Assembly: GCF_900215155.1 (NCBI RefSeq)
Contig: NZ_LT907980.1
Span: forward strand, 2,170,001-2,234,000
Direction: 5' to 3'
DNA from: Marinobacter sp. LV10R510-11A
Lineage (GTDB): Bacteria > Pseudomonadota > Gammaproteobacteria > Pseudomonadales > Oleiphilaceae
Length of the DNA: 64,000 nucleotides
Part shown: piece after piece, positions 26,812-34,480 of the stretch
How positions within the stretch are numbered: position 1 is the first letter of the stretch
Layout: each line of letters starts with the position of its first letter
Program-made: the position numbers and the translations under genes
The notes under the pieces: generated by a model
Told to the model about the DNA's origin: nothing
Database searches by the model: none
The model's input: the letters and a program-made list of their open reading frames with translations, nothing else

Positions 26812-27822
26812 CTACAACGTGCTCAACCACGAGAGAAGATTACGGTCCTTTGTCCAATGGGGTAAAGTGCTGGTGACGATGTCTGGATACGCGCCCTCAA
26901 GCGCTTTGCGCTTCATCTCGGTATCAGCCCTGGCATAGACCTCTGTGGTCGCGATATCAACGTGTCCCAACAGATCGCGTATATAGATAAGGTTCACTCC
27001 CGATTGAAGTAACAACATCGCCTTGGTGTGTCTTAAAATATGCGGCGTTACCTTTTCGGGAATGAGTGGTGACGTTGAACGAGCTTGGCATGCATATTTG
27101 CCGAGGATGTACGAGATTCCAGCACGTGTCATCTTGGTACGCATGCGATTGGAAAATAGAGGCTGATCAGCCACACCCGCAAGTTCGCTAAAAGCCTCGC
27201 TAAAATACTGCTTCAGCAGAGATTCGGTGTTGAGCATTAACGGCACCTGCCGTGTTTTCCGCCCTTTTCCTGTCAAAGTAATAATGGCTGGCGGATCAAA
27301 CCTGACATCACGGACCCTGATATCAACCAGCTCTTGCACACGCGCTCCTGTATCATAGAGAACGCTGAGTAACGCCAGATCCCGCCGTCCAGAAGACGTT
27401 GACAGATCTGGTTGAGCCAGTATCAGTGTTAATGCCTCAGGCGACAGGTGCGACACCGCTGCCGCAGGTGCTTTTTTGCTGGGAATTGACAAGATCTGCT
27501 GATATTGAAGTAACCCTGCTGGATCCTCAATATGCATGTACCGATAGAACCCATGGATGCAGGCGAGTCGCTGATTACGAGTCGAGATACCGTTGTGCCG
27601 TTGTTGTTCAAGCCAGTCCAGAAAGCCCAGCACCAATGACTTGTCGATGTCCTTTAAGCACAGTTTATCCGCAGATCGGTGGTGCGATTGCTGGCAATAG
27701 ATCAACAACAACTTGAACGTGTCACGATAGGACTTGATAGTATTCGTGCTTACGTTTCGCTGTCCAGGTAGATAGATCCCCAGATAGTGCGACAGCGCCT
27801 TGGCAAAATCAGTTGGTTTCAT
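26812..27822 (-). CDS. ritC: Tyrosine recombinase, third gene of the trio
   Basis: 336 residues from the ATG giving MKPTDFAKALSHYLG, chosen because GGGAGGAG stands 6 bases upstream; it overlaps the second gene by 14 bases. Catalytic set intact: Arg in YDTGARVQELVD, HILRHTKAM, LGHVDIATTEVYARAD. The three proteins are thought to act together in integrating and excising the element. Confidence 0.88.
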   Translation of the reverse strand: MKPTDFAKALSHYLGIYLPGQRNVSTNTIKSYRDTFKLLLIYCQQSHHRSADKLCLKDIDKSLVLGFLDWLEQQRHNGISTRNQRLACIHGFYRYMHIEDPAGLLQYQQILSIPSKKAPAAAVSHLSPEALTLILAQPDLSTSSGRRDLALLSVLYDTGARVQELVDIRVRDVRFDPPAIITLTGKGRKTRQVPLMLNTESLLKQYFSEAFSELAGVADQPLFSNRMRTKMTRAGISYILGKYACQARSTSPLIPEKVTPHILRHTKAMLLLQSGVNLIYIRDLLGHVDIATTEVYARADTEMKRKALEGAYPDIVTSTLPHWTKDRNLLSWLSTL

Positions 27823-28798
27823 TGCCATCTCCTCCCAGTGTTGGAACAATGTCACCAAAAGCCCGCTCGGATTTGGCTGTAATATCTGGGAAGAGTTCTG
27901 CGGTCAGGCGTAGGTAATGCGCTGTATCCTGGAACGAATAGTGACCCATGTAAGTCTTTAGAATCGGCAAGTACGCGGCAAGGTCTGCACCTTCGAGAAC
28001 CCATCGCCTCAGGCAGTGAACGCAGTGTGTATGCCTGAGATCATGCAGCCGAGGACCCTTTCCCCAGCCCCCGTGCGATATACCTGCTTGCCAAAGAAAA
28101 CGCCTGTAATTCTTGTAGACGTTCCCGATGGTCATCGGATTGCCAGTTGGCGAAGGGAAGAAGTAGGCTTGATCATCCGACAGGGTGTGCGCTGCCTGGG
28201 CGTAGCGGCGGCAACGATCCAGGTTATTCATCGACATGGGGACCAACCGGTCTTTGTTGAACTTGCCATCGATGATGGTCAGAACACCTTCGTCGAGGTC
28301 AACGTCACTCCGGTGCAAATTCAGTGCCTCAGAAAGGCGTAAACCACAGCCGTACAGCAGACGGAACAGCAGCGGCATGATGAGGTGCCGCAATGGCACT
28401 TGCGAGCAGTAATGGCAGGCGTCGACTTTGCTCAAGATCGCAGTGACTTCTGCGTCGCTGAATATATAGGGTTGGTAGTGCTCCTTGCGCGGCAGTATTT
28501 TTGGCGGTAACACATAGGATGGAAGGCCGAGTCGTGTCATATACAGGGCTAGCTGCCTCAGGACCCCAGCTCTGTTTTGCTGGGTGGCGAGCGCTTCATT
28601 GGGTTTGCGCTGGATCCAGGCATGGGCCAGATCCCGAGTAATCACGGTTTCTGTATAACTCTGGCTGATACAGAACTGATCAAATTTGTAGAGAGACCAA
28701 GCGCTGGTGGTGTATTTGTACCCCACAGCGCGTTTCTCAAGGATGCAGCCACTGATGAACTCATGCAACGAACTCTGAAAGGGAAGTTTTCTCATCAT
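27809..28798 (-). CDS. ritB: Tyrosine recombinase, second gene of the trio
   Basis: 329 residues from the ATG giving MMRKLPFQSSLHEF, which overlaps the stop of the first gene by 4 bases (ATGA) with GGAG just upstream. Catalytic residues: Arg in YGCGLRLSEALNL, HDLRHTHCVHCL, MGHYSFQDTAHYLRL. Apparently functional. Confidence 0.88.
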   Translation of the reverse strand: MMRKLPFQSSLHEFISGCILEKRAVGYKYTTSAWSLYKFDQFCISQSYTETVITRDLAHAWIQRKPNEALATQQNRAGVLRQLALYMTRLGLPSYVLPPKILPRKEHYQPYIFSDAEVTAILSKVDACHYCSQVPLRHLIMPLLFRLLYGCGLRLSEALNLHRSDVDLDEGVLTIIDGKFNKDRLVPMSMNNLDRCRRYAQAAHTLSDDQAYFFPSPTGNPMTIGNVYKNYRRFLWQAGISHGGWGKGPRLHDLRHTHCVHCLRRWVLEGADLAAYLPILKTYMGHYSFQDTAHYLRLTAELFPDITAKSERAFGDIVPTLGGDGNETN

Positions 28799-30027
28799 TC
28801 CATCTCCCCGGCAGAATCCAGCGCACACTGACGTAGCTGTTGGATATCCACCTTCAAGTAAACAGCCGTGGATTCCGTACTGGCATGACCAAGAATGTCA
28901 GAGATGATTGGCAGTGGTGTGTTCTCTGCCAACAGACGGCTCGCCAGTGTATGGCGCAAGGAGTGCATGCCCTTTTTCTTGTTTGGCGAAATGGGGATTC
29001 TGGCAATCCTCATGTACTTAATGATGATTTGATGCAGGCGATGTTCATCTGAGAACGGTTCCAGAGGTGCTAGATGTCGCAGAAAAACGTAAGGGGAGTC
29101 GACTTTTGGGCGTCCATTTTTCAGATACTCAATGATGGCCCAACCAATATCTGGCAGTAGTGGCAAATGAACCAAGGCCCCTGTTTTTGATACTCGCAGT
29201 TCAATCCGGCTATCTGCCCAATTGAGATCCGTGAGTTTCAAGCGCTTGATGTCAAGTGTGCGAATACCCAGGCGAGCTGCTAACAGAATGATGGCGTAGT
29301 CTCGCTTGCCAGCGGGGTTGCCCCGATCAATGGCCTGAATCAGTTTCTCGACGTTTTCTTTGGTCCAGACTGATGGGATCCTGTTTTGTTTCCGCGCCTT
29401 TACCGTTGGTACCGCATCAAGCAAGGGCTGTGCAGGCACATCCTGCAGAATTAGAAAACGCAGAAAACAGCGCAGGCCACACAGCTGTAGCTCGACGCTC
29501 TTGTAGCTATAGCCCAGTAAGGTTTTGACGTAGTCAGGAACGTGTCTAGCAACGATATCTTCAACCTGCCACACGCGTTGTGACTCAACGAAGGCAAGAA
29601 ATCTATCTGTCGCTTTTCTGTAATGATTGCACGTGACACCTGAATACGCCCGTTCCTGACAATGAGTCTCGAAGCGCTTCAACCATTGCTGGAAAGGCTT
29701 GCCGTTCAGCCGTATTTTCTGCTTGAAATAACGACGTAATATACTGCCGTGTTGCTGGAAATCACCCAGCATTCTGACGATTCGTAGTTGGTTGATCAGT
29801 GACTGAGTCAATGCGCCCGTTCTTTCCAACTCTGAAAAACCGTACTTAGCGTCAAGGAAGCGCATCCCAGCTTCTTCGCTAAAACCGGATAAGCACTCGT
29901 TATCGAGGAAGCTTGCTATGTGCTTCCAGGCTCTGCGATACCCGGCAATCGAACCCTCGGTGTAATGCAATCGGTGCAGTTCTTTCTCTAGACGATGAGT
30001 CAACTCATCAAATGTAAGCACGGACAT
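28795..30027 (-). CDS. ritA: Tyrosine recombinase, first gene of the trio
   Basis: 410 residues, the longest of the three, as is usual for the first RIT gene. N-terminal SAM-like region to ~190, catalytic domain with Arg in ARLGIRTLDIKRL, HSLRHTLASRLL, LGHASTESTAVYLKV. It is the promoter-proximal gene; its promoter must lie in the ~110 bases between it and the right inverted repeat. Confidence 0.88.
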   Translation of the reverse strand: MSVLTFDELTHRLEKELHRLHYTEGSIAGYRRAWKHIASFLDNECLSGFSEEAGMRFLDAKYGFSELERTGALTQSLINQLRIVRMLGDFQQHGSILRRYFKQKIRLNGKPFQQWLKRFETHCQERAYSGVTCNHYRKATDRFLAFVESQRVWQVEDIVARHVPDYVKTLLGYSYKSVELQLCGLRCFLRFLILQDVPAQPLLDAVPTVKARKQNRIPSVWTKENVEKLIQAIDRGNPAGKRDYAIILLAARLGIRTLDIKRLKLTDLNWADSRIELRVSKTGALVHLPLLPDIGWAIIEYLKNGRPKVDSPYVFLRHLAPLEPFSDEHRLHQIIIKYMRIARIPISPNKKKGMHSLRHTLASRLLAENTPLPIISDILGHASTESTAVYLKVDIQQLRQCALDSAGEME

Positions 30028-30137
30028 GGTTACTGACTCCTGCGTTAATGGGAGTCTCCATTCTCACCACAGCAGTCAGGTTTTATGCAAAGTCAATCAG
30101 ACGAGAATACAGCTACCTGCTGCTCTCCAGCGCAATA

Positions 30138-30169
30138 CTTTGCATAACGAGTAGATATACATAAGGTGG
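30138..30169 (-). repeat. Right terminal inverted repeat of the RIT element
   Basis: Partner of 26710-26741, one mismatch in 32. It runs directly into the near-palindrome described next. Confidence 0.9.
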
Positions 30170-30198
30170 CATATGAAAAGCTTTTCATATCCCACCTT
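30163..30198. repeat. 36-base near-perfect palindrome at the right RIT junction
   Basis: AAGGTGG, then CATATGAAAAGC / GCTTTTCATATC, then CCACCTT: arms of 18 bases with one mismatch. The left arm belongs to the inverted repeat of the element and the right arm to the interrupted RT gene. Inverted arms around a spacer are the usual form of a tyrosine-recombinase core site, so this may be the attachment junction. It is absent from the left junction. Confidence 0.8.
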
Positions 30199-30847
30199 GA
30201 GGAACACTCTCATGACTTTCACTATAGAGCTGGTTATCGATAACCCCAGCTCGGAGATAACGCTTAATCAATTTAAGAAGCCGTTTATCCTTCACTTTGT
30301 AGCCAAGGTACGTCATCAGTAAATCATGGTTAACTCGATCAAAGAACTTAGACAGATCAACATCAACAGAAAAACGGCGACCCGTTTTGATGATGCCTTG
30401 AACCTGCTTAACCGCTTGCTGCCCATTACGATTTGGACGGAACCCGAAGCTATTGTTCGAGAAGTCTGGATCGAAGATGGGAGTTAGTATTTGGGCAATG
30501 GCTTGCTGAATAACACGATCAGTGACCGTGGGTATCCCTAATTGGCGTTTGCCGCCATCAGGTTTATCTATTTCAACACGTCTGACCGGAAAGGGATAAT
30601 AGAGACCTGTTTCCAGTTCCTCAACGACCTCTTTCCAACGGCCACACCTTGCCCAAGAGGGGAACTCATCAACGGTCATCCCGTCGATGCCAGCCGCCCC
30701 TTTATTGGCTCGAACGCGTTTCCATGCCGCCTGAAGGTTTTCAGGTTGCAACGCTTGTCCGAGTAGATCTTCGCTAAAGGCTGGCTTCATATCCATACGC
30801 TGAATCACGTCATCACCGGACGGTGTTCGTGTGTTCAAGTCTGTCAT
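30185..30847 (-). pseudogene. ltrA: Group II intron reverse transcriptase, N-terminal part
   Basis: Starts at the ATG preceded by GGAGGA (MTDLNTRTPSGDD) and contains RT motifs 0-4: NKGAAGIDGMTVDEF, RRVEIDKPDGGKRQLGIP, DPDFSNNSFGFRPNR, VDVDLSKFFDRVNHD. It ends ESVPQGGI-stop because the recombinase element is inserted; the remainder lies at 26031-26709. Unless the element excises, no RT can be made. Confidence 0.9.
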
Positions 30848-30865
30848 GGCTCCTCCTTTATTCAA

Positions 30866-31382
30866 CTAAGTGTTCAGGCCTTCACCGTGTCCCAACCATT
30901 ACGATGGGCGTTTGGCTACTATGCCGTCTGCTGACTTCTGCTCAATCACCGGCGGGATTGCCCCCATCGGCGCTATCGGTGTCCACCTCGTTCGCTCGCA
31001 ACCGCCGATGGCAACGGGTGCGCCCAGGCTTGATCGACCAGTGTCCTGACTGGTAATTGACCGATCGCTCGTTGAGCAGATCCCGATGCGTCGGACCGCC
31101 CCAGATAAGAACATGAACTTTCACTGCACAACTGCATCATTTACGGTGGCCGTCAGATCACGTGGCTTCGTCGTCTTGTGCCAACTCGCCTCCGGCCTAC
31201 GCCTCATATGATGTTCTTGTTCATCAGCTCGCAGCTTTGCTAGCGGCTTCCTCCAGACCGCGCCTCGCGGGTTGGCCCTTGCCATTCGCTAGTGGTTAGC
31301 GTTCAATCGGTAAAACCGGCTGAACGGTGATCTTTCCACAGGGGACTTTCACCCCATTAGCTCATGCCCATGCTGGGCGTAC
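30866..31382 (-). ncRNA. Group II intron 5' ribozyme region (domains I-IV start)
   Basis: No gene. Begins GTACGCCCAGCATGGGCATGAGC, includes GTGAAAGTCCCC and many short complementary stretches, and runs to the RT start. Parts of it (CAGTGAAAGT, CCGACGCATCGG, ATGATGCAGTTGTGCAG) recur in the miniature copies at ~33.1 and ~34.0 kb, which is how those were recognised as intron derivatives. Confidence 0.75.
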
Positions 31383-31455
31383 ACAATACGCGCCACTCGG
31401 ATGCCCTTTACGCCGCTTCGCTCTGTAAAGGCCACCGGTGCGCTCAGCGTTAACG
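31383..31455 (+). repeat. attC site 3 (right part, split by the intron)
   Basis: ACAATACGCG, then GCCCTTTAC / GTAAAGGC around CGCCGCTTCGCTCT, then R'' GTTAACG. The rest of its R' box should lie on the other side of the intron at ~25961, where the IS91 end now adjoins. Confidence 0.75.
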
Positions 31456-31463
31456 AGCTTCAT

Positions 31464-31907
31464 ATGATCGGAACATTGGAAGACCTAAAAGATAAGATTG
31501 CTGAATACTGTGCAAATTATCGGCACCCTGACTTAGAGGCCTTCACATTAGGCCCTCTGTACGATTTGTTTCCGGAGCAAGAAGGCGGCACGGTAGGTGC
31601 TGAACGCGAATGGAACCAAACTTGGCCGAGTAACGGCCAGGCTGGAGTATATGCATTTCTCGATAGTGATGGCACCTTGATCTATATCGGGAAGTCATCA
31701 ATGAAGAGCTCGGTTAGTGCGAGATTGAACGCATACACCAGATACGGCCCCGAGAAAAATTGTAAACTAAAGCACGATGGTTGGAATGTTCAGCCGCGAT
31801 ATGTGTTCATAATTGGTGTCCCTCGAACCACGTCATTTGAGGCCGCGGCTCTGGAAGAGTTCTTGATCCGAGAAATTCCAACCTCTGATAATGTGAACGG
31901 GATTTGA
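31464..31907 (+). CDS. GIY-YIG nuclease-domain protein (cassette)
   Basis: 147 residues from the ATG giving MIGTLEDLKDK, 9 bases past R''. The GIY-YIG pattern reads GVYAFLDSDGTLIYIGKS at ~61-78; a later Arg (SARLNAYTRY) and a Glu in AALEEFLIREI are candidates for the catalytic Arg and metal-binding Glu. Small stand-alone GIY-YIG proteins have no fixed role: repair, restriction or mobile-element nucleases. It ends 12 bases before an intron remnant inserted in its attC R' box (CGTTA). Confidence 0.75.
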   Translation: MIGTLEDLKDKIAEYCANYRHPDLEAFTLGPLYDLFPEQEGGTVGAEREWNQTWPSNGQAGVYAFLDSDGTLIYIGKSSMKSSVSARLNAYTRYGPEKNCKLKHDGWNVQPRYVFIIGVPRTTSFEAAALEEFLIREIPTSDNVNGI

Positions 31908-31919
31908 GAGCTTCGTTAA

Positions 31920-32290
31920 TCGGGTAGCCGAGGGTATCTAACCCTCAGCCCCCACAACACCCTGCACCGATGCGTCGGACCGACGGTTCCGCACAGGGCG
32001 TTTCACCGGGAATGGTGAAGCCTGATCCACCCATCGCGCAGCGATACCAATCCCTCGGCTTTCAGGTAGTCATTCGACAGAGCCTGTTGAATGCCCGGAG
32101 TTTTGGAACTGCGCCATGGACCTTTACTGGTGATGCCACAGGCCACGGCCGACTGCACGTGAACACCCAACCTCATCAGATTTCTCACTTTGGTGCGTGG
32201 CTTGCGCCACTGTCTCCAATAAGCCATCCGGACGCGACGGCGGGTCCTGAAGAGCTGGCAGTGCATCGACACACCCCAGTGCCAGTTTTA
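31920..32290 (-). mobile_element. Truncated group IIC intron (3' part)
   Basis: Reads inward from the 3' end (ATCGGGTAG on the plus strand) through domains VI and V into the end of an RT gene, then stops matching near 32,290. Its domain V tip is enlarged by about 20 bases containing CCGATGCGTCGGACC. It occupies the R' box (CGTTA) of the GIY-YIG cassette. Sequence divergence from the large intron shows it is a separate insertion. Everything 5' of the RT C-terminus is lost, along with most of this attC. Confidence 0.8.
32003..32287 (-). pseudogene. Group II intron RT fragment (maturase end)
   Basis: Last ~75 residues: RRRVRMAYWRQWRKPRTK through SLRDGWIRLHHSR, closely matching the RT of the large intron. 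Just upstream it reads GVSMHCQLF, a segment ~30 residues earlier in the intact protein, so an in-frame internal deletion has also occurred. Confidence 0.85.
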
Positions 32291-32336
32291 CTAGCGGCTT
32301 ACTTCCGGCCGGCGTTTCGGAGACCGCTCTCCAGAT

Positions 32337-32355
32337 AGTAACGCTTTACGTTACT
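32337..32355. promoter_or_regulatory. Candidate operator of the higBA unit
   Basis: Perfect dyad AGTAACG-CTTTA-CGTTACT, 25 bases before the toxin start. HigA antitoxins repress their own promoter through such dyads; assignment is by position. Confidence 0.55.
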
Positions 32356-32379
32356 AGTGTGTTGCGTCATTATTACCCC

Positions 32380-32658
32380 ATGATCATAACGTTCAAGTGT
32401 AAGGACACCGAGAAGTTGGCAAGCGGTCGCCGCGTCAGGCGCTTTGTTAATTACGAGCGCGTTGCCTTGAGGAAAATTCGGCAACTCCAGGCTGCAAGCA
32501 AGCTGGATGATCTTAAAGTTCCGCCCGGTAATATGTTGGAGCCGTTGCATGGTGACCGCCAAGGTCAGCACAGCATTCGAATCAACAGGCAGTTCCGGGT
32601 TTGCTTCCGCTGGATCAAGGCCGGTGCGGAAGAGGTCGAAATTGTTGATTACCATTAG
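32380..32658 (+). CDS. higB: HigB-family mRNA interferase toxin
   Basis: 92 residues from the ATG giving MIITFKCKDTEKLASG, the conserved start of HigB/RelE-type toxins; the ATG 21 bases earlier is less likely. Motifs RRFVNYERVALRKIRQLQ and a C-terminal QFRVCFRWI...VEIVDYH, which includes the catalytic basic/aromatic residues. It would cleave mRNA on the ribosome. Toxin-first order with the antitoxin 10 bases downstream is characteristic of higBA. Confidence 0.93.
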   Translation: MIITFKCKDTEKLASGRRVRRFVNYERVALRKIRQLQAASKLDDLKVPPGNMLEPLHGDRQGQHSIRINRQFRVCFRWIKAGAEEVEIVDYH

Positions 32659-32668
32659 GGGGTAATTC

Positions 32669-32992
32669 ATGCGCAACATTGAACCCATAACGCCAGGCGA
32701 GTTACTGAAAGAAGAGTTTCTTGAGCCGATGGGCATTTCTCAATATCGCCTCGCTAAAGAAATTGGCGTGCCTGCCCAGAGAATAGGCCAGATTATTGCG
32801 GGTAAGCGTTCGATAACCGCAGACACTGACCTGCGACTGTGCCGCTTCTTTGGTTTGTCTAATGGGTATTGGCTGCGGACTCAGGCAGCCTACGACACAG
32901 AGATTGCGGAAGAGGCTCTTGAGGGCCAGTTGAAAAAATATTCGTCCATGGAACTCGGTGTCAGAAATTGGGCACAGGGCATAATCGGGTAG
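32669..32992 (+). CDS. higA: HigA antitoxin, C-terminus altered by an intron relic
   Basis: 107 residues, XRE helix-turn-helix (~20-75; SQYRLAKEIGVPAQRIGQII, ITADTDLRLCRFF). The last three codons ATA ATC GGG TAG lie on the junction: the intron relic begins at ATC, so the tail IIG and the stop codon are supplied by intron sequence. The core antitoxin is complete, so it is probably still functional. Confidence 0.93.
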   Translation: MRNIEPITPGELLKEEFLEPMGISQYRLAKEIGVPAQRIGQIIAGKRSITADTDLRLCRFFGLSNGYWLRTQAAYDTEIAEEALEGQLKKYSSMELGVRNWAQGIIG

Positions 32993-33160
32993 CCGGGGGT
33001 ATCTAACCCCCAGCCCCCACAACACCCTGCACCGATACGTCGGATCGGCCCAGATAAGTACATGCACTTTCACTGCACAACCGCATCATTTACGGTGGCC
33101 GTTAGATCACGCGGCTTCGCGGGAGGCCGCCCCATTAGTTCATGCCCATGCTGGGCGTAC
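32984..33160 (-). mobile_element. Miniature group IIC intron relic A (~177 nt)
   Basis: Has both intron ends (5' GTACGCCCAGC, 3' CTACCCGAT on the minus strand) and domain VI (CTGGGGG-TTAGATA-CCCCCGG), but no RT and only part of domain I; the 5' strand of domain V is missing and replaced by GGCCGATCCGACGTATCGG. It should be unable to splice. It sits inside the R' box (GCATA|AC) of the higBA cassette. Confidence 0.8.
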
Positions 33161-33186
33161 ACAAACGGCTCCGCCGGGCGTTAACC
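33161..33186 (+). repeat. attC of the higBA cassette (right part)
   Basis: ACAAACGGC-TCC-GCCGGGC and R'' GTTAACC, with the R' part (GCATA) on the other side of relic A. Very short. Confidence 0.65.
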
Positions 33187-33234
33187 CTTCAATGCACCTT
33201 GCCGAAACTACGTCATTGACGTATATTTATATTC

Positions 33235-33549
33235 ATGTATACAGTCATCGAAACCCCAACATTTGAAGAAGACGCCCGAAAAATTTGGTCAGATGATGAG
33301 CGAAACGCTTTCTTTGCCTGGCTTGCTGCTGACCCGGAAGTTGGCGATGTGATTCCTGGTAGTGGCGGGTGCAGGAAGGTTCGGTGGTCTACTGCAGGCA
33401 CAGGAAAGCGAGGTGGGGTACGTGTTATCTACTTCACCCGATTGGCAAATGGAGAAATCTGGCTATTGGTGATCTACAAAAAAGCCGCCAGAGAGAACAT
33501 GCCTGTTCACATCCTGAAGTCAATTCGCGAGGTATTGGAAAATGAGTAA
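33235..33549 (+). CDS. RelE/HigB2-type toxin
   Basis: 104 residues, RelE superfamily, close to the HigB2/RelE-like toxins with start MYTVIETPTFEEDARKI and the segment GGCRKVRWSTAGTGKRGGVRVIYF, and LLVIYKKAARENMP. Predicted ribosome-dependent mRNA endonuclease. It overlaps the antitoxin gene by 8 bases. Starts 49 bases after R'' of the previous attC. Confidence 0.92.
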   Translation: MYTVIETPTFEEDARKIWSDDERNAFFAWLAADPEVGDVIPGSGGCRKVRWSTAGTGKRGGVRVIYFTRLANGEIWLLVIYKKAARENMPVHILKSIREVLENE

Positions 33550-33847
33550 AGTAACCGAGACGCTCAGCGCTGAAGAACTTGGCAATAAGCTGCTCCAGTC
33601 CGTGAAGGAGATGAAAGCGGGTAAGGCAGCCCGTATCACCGAAGTAGAGCCTAACGAGGTTGCCGAGGCCCGAAGTAAAACAGGGCTTTCACAGCGTCAG
33701 TTTGCCGACGTATTGCATATCTCTGCTCGTACTTTGCAAGAATGGGAGCAAGGTCGGCGCAAGCCTTCAGGTGCTGCCAAAGCACTTATTCAAATAGCTT
33801 TTCGCCATCCTGAGGTTATCAAAGAGGGCCTGACACTCAGGGGTTAA
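33542..33847 (+). CDS. HigA2-type antitoxin
   Basis: 101 residues with a C-terminal XRE helix-turn-helix (~60-85, LSQRQFADVLHISARTLQEWE). The toxin-neutralising part is N-terminal, as in HigA2/RelB-like partners. Its stop codon TAA includes the first base of the following intron relic, and the R' box GGTTA overlaps the end of the gene. Confidence 0.92.
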   Translation: MSKVTETLSAEELGNKLLQSVKEMKAGKAARITEVEPNEVAEARSKTGLSQRQFADVLHISARTLQEWEQGRRKPSGAAKALIQIAFRHPEVIKEGLTLRG

Positions 33848-34023
33848 TCGGGTAGCCGGGGGTATCTAACCCCCAGCCCCCACAACACCCTCCACCGATA
33901 CGTCGGACCGCCCCAGATAAGAACATGCACTTTCACTGCACAACCGCATCATTTGCGGTGGCCGTTAGATCACGCGGCTTCGCGGGAGGCCGCCCCATTA
34001 GTTCATGCCCATGCTGGGCGTAC
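33847..34023 (-). mobile_element. Miniature group IIC intron relic B (~177 nt)
   Basis: Same length, same ends and same internal deletion as relic A, differing at only about six positions (for example CTCCACCG versus CTGCACCG, AAGAACATG versus AAGTACATG). Occupies the R' box (GGTTA|AC) of the HigB2/A2-type cassette. The shared deletion means both descend from one shortened element. Confidence 0.82.
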
Positions 34024-34085
34024 ACACGGCGCTGCAGTTGACCGCTGCTTCGCTACACGGCAGCAACTGAGCTTTCACGTTATGT
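34024..34085 (+). repeat. attC of the HigB2/A2 cassette (right part)
   Basis: ACACGGCG, then GCAGTTG...CAACTG stem arms with an inner CGCTGC / GGCAGC pairing, and R'' GTTATGT. Confidence 0.7.
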
Positions 34086-34121
34086 ACGTATGAGGAGATT
34101 GACGCATGGAGAGCGTGATAA

Positions 34122-34445
34122 TTGATTGAAATTACCGTGGCGGTTGCACTGCTCGTTCTGTACTTGATTTTTAATCGTGGGGAGGCCTACGAGGTTCAGG
34201 CCGTATTCGCATCAGTCATCATGGCGACCTATCTGGTGGTCTACCTGTGTGTTCCTCCAAAACTGGCGATAACATCCACATATCTAGGCCAAATTTTTGG
34301 ATTTGTGCCGGCAGTGTCTTTTGGGGTGATTTTATTTCCGGACTTGAATGAGAGGCTTCCAGTCAGAGTAACGCGGTTTCTGGGTTGGCTTGGGTTGTTG
34401 CTGGTTCTCTCGATCCTCTGCGTGCTGAAGATTTTCATTTGGTGA
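34122..34445 (+). CDS. Small membrane protein (cassette), unknown
   Basis: 107 residues starting at TTG; an ATG at 34106 is out of frame and ends at once. Three to four hydrophobic segments (~4-16, 28-46, 54-75, 86-105) separated by short charged loops (FNRGEAYEV, PDLNERLPVRVTR). No recognised family. Cassette membrane proteins of this size are common and mostly unstudied. The weak start makes expression uncertain. Confidence 0.6.
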   Translation: MIEITVAVALLVLYLIFNRGEAYEVQAVFASVIMATYLVVYLCVPPKLAITSTYLGQIFGFVPAVSFGVILFPDLNERLPVRVTRFLGWLGLLLVLSILCVLKIFIW

Positions 34446-34480
34446 GGTTTTCGACCAACACAGGTGCTAGGTGCAGCAAT

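Larger units (their letters stand above)
26710..30190 (-). mobile_element. RIT element (recombinase in trio)
   Basis: Three overlapping tyrosine recombinase genes in one direction, bounded by 32-base inverted repeats with a single mismatch. It interrupts the intron RT gene at its PQGG codons. The host sequence CCCACCTT is found at both junctions (left 26709-26716, right 30191-30198), either as a short duplication or as part of the recombination site. This matches the known RIT architecture of ritA-ritB-ritC plus terminal repeats. Confidence 0.85.
25962..31382 (-). mobile_element. Group IIC-attC intron, interrupted by a RIT element
   Basis: The minus strand reads, from 31382 downward: a 5' end GTACGCCCAGCATGGGC, ~500 bases of ribozyme, an RT gene, then domain V (GCCCTGTGCGG...GCAGGG), domain VI (CTGAGGG-TTAGATA-CCCTCGG) and the 3' end CTACCCGAT. 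On its 5' side it abuts an attC sequence at the TTGT end of the R' box, the known target of IIC-attC introns. Allow +/-2 bases on the 5' boundary, because GT/AC can be assigned to either exon or intron. The RT gene is split by a 3.5-kb recombinase element. Confidence 0.85.

Noticed and set aside
30899..31114. Small frames within 30.9-31.4 kb
   Set aside because: They lie in the intron ribozyme region, which is structural RNA.
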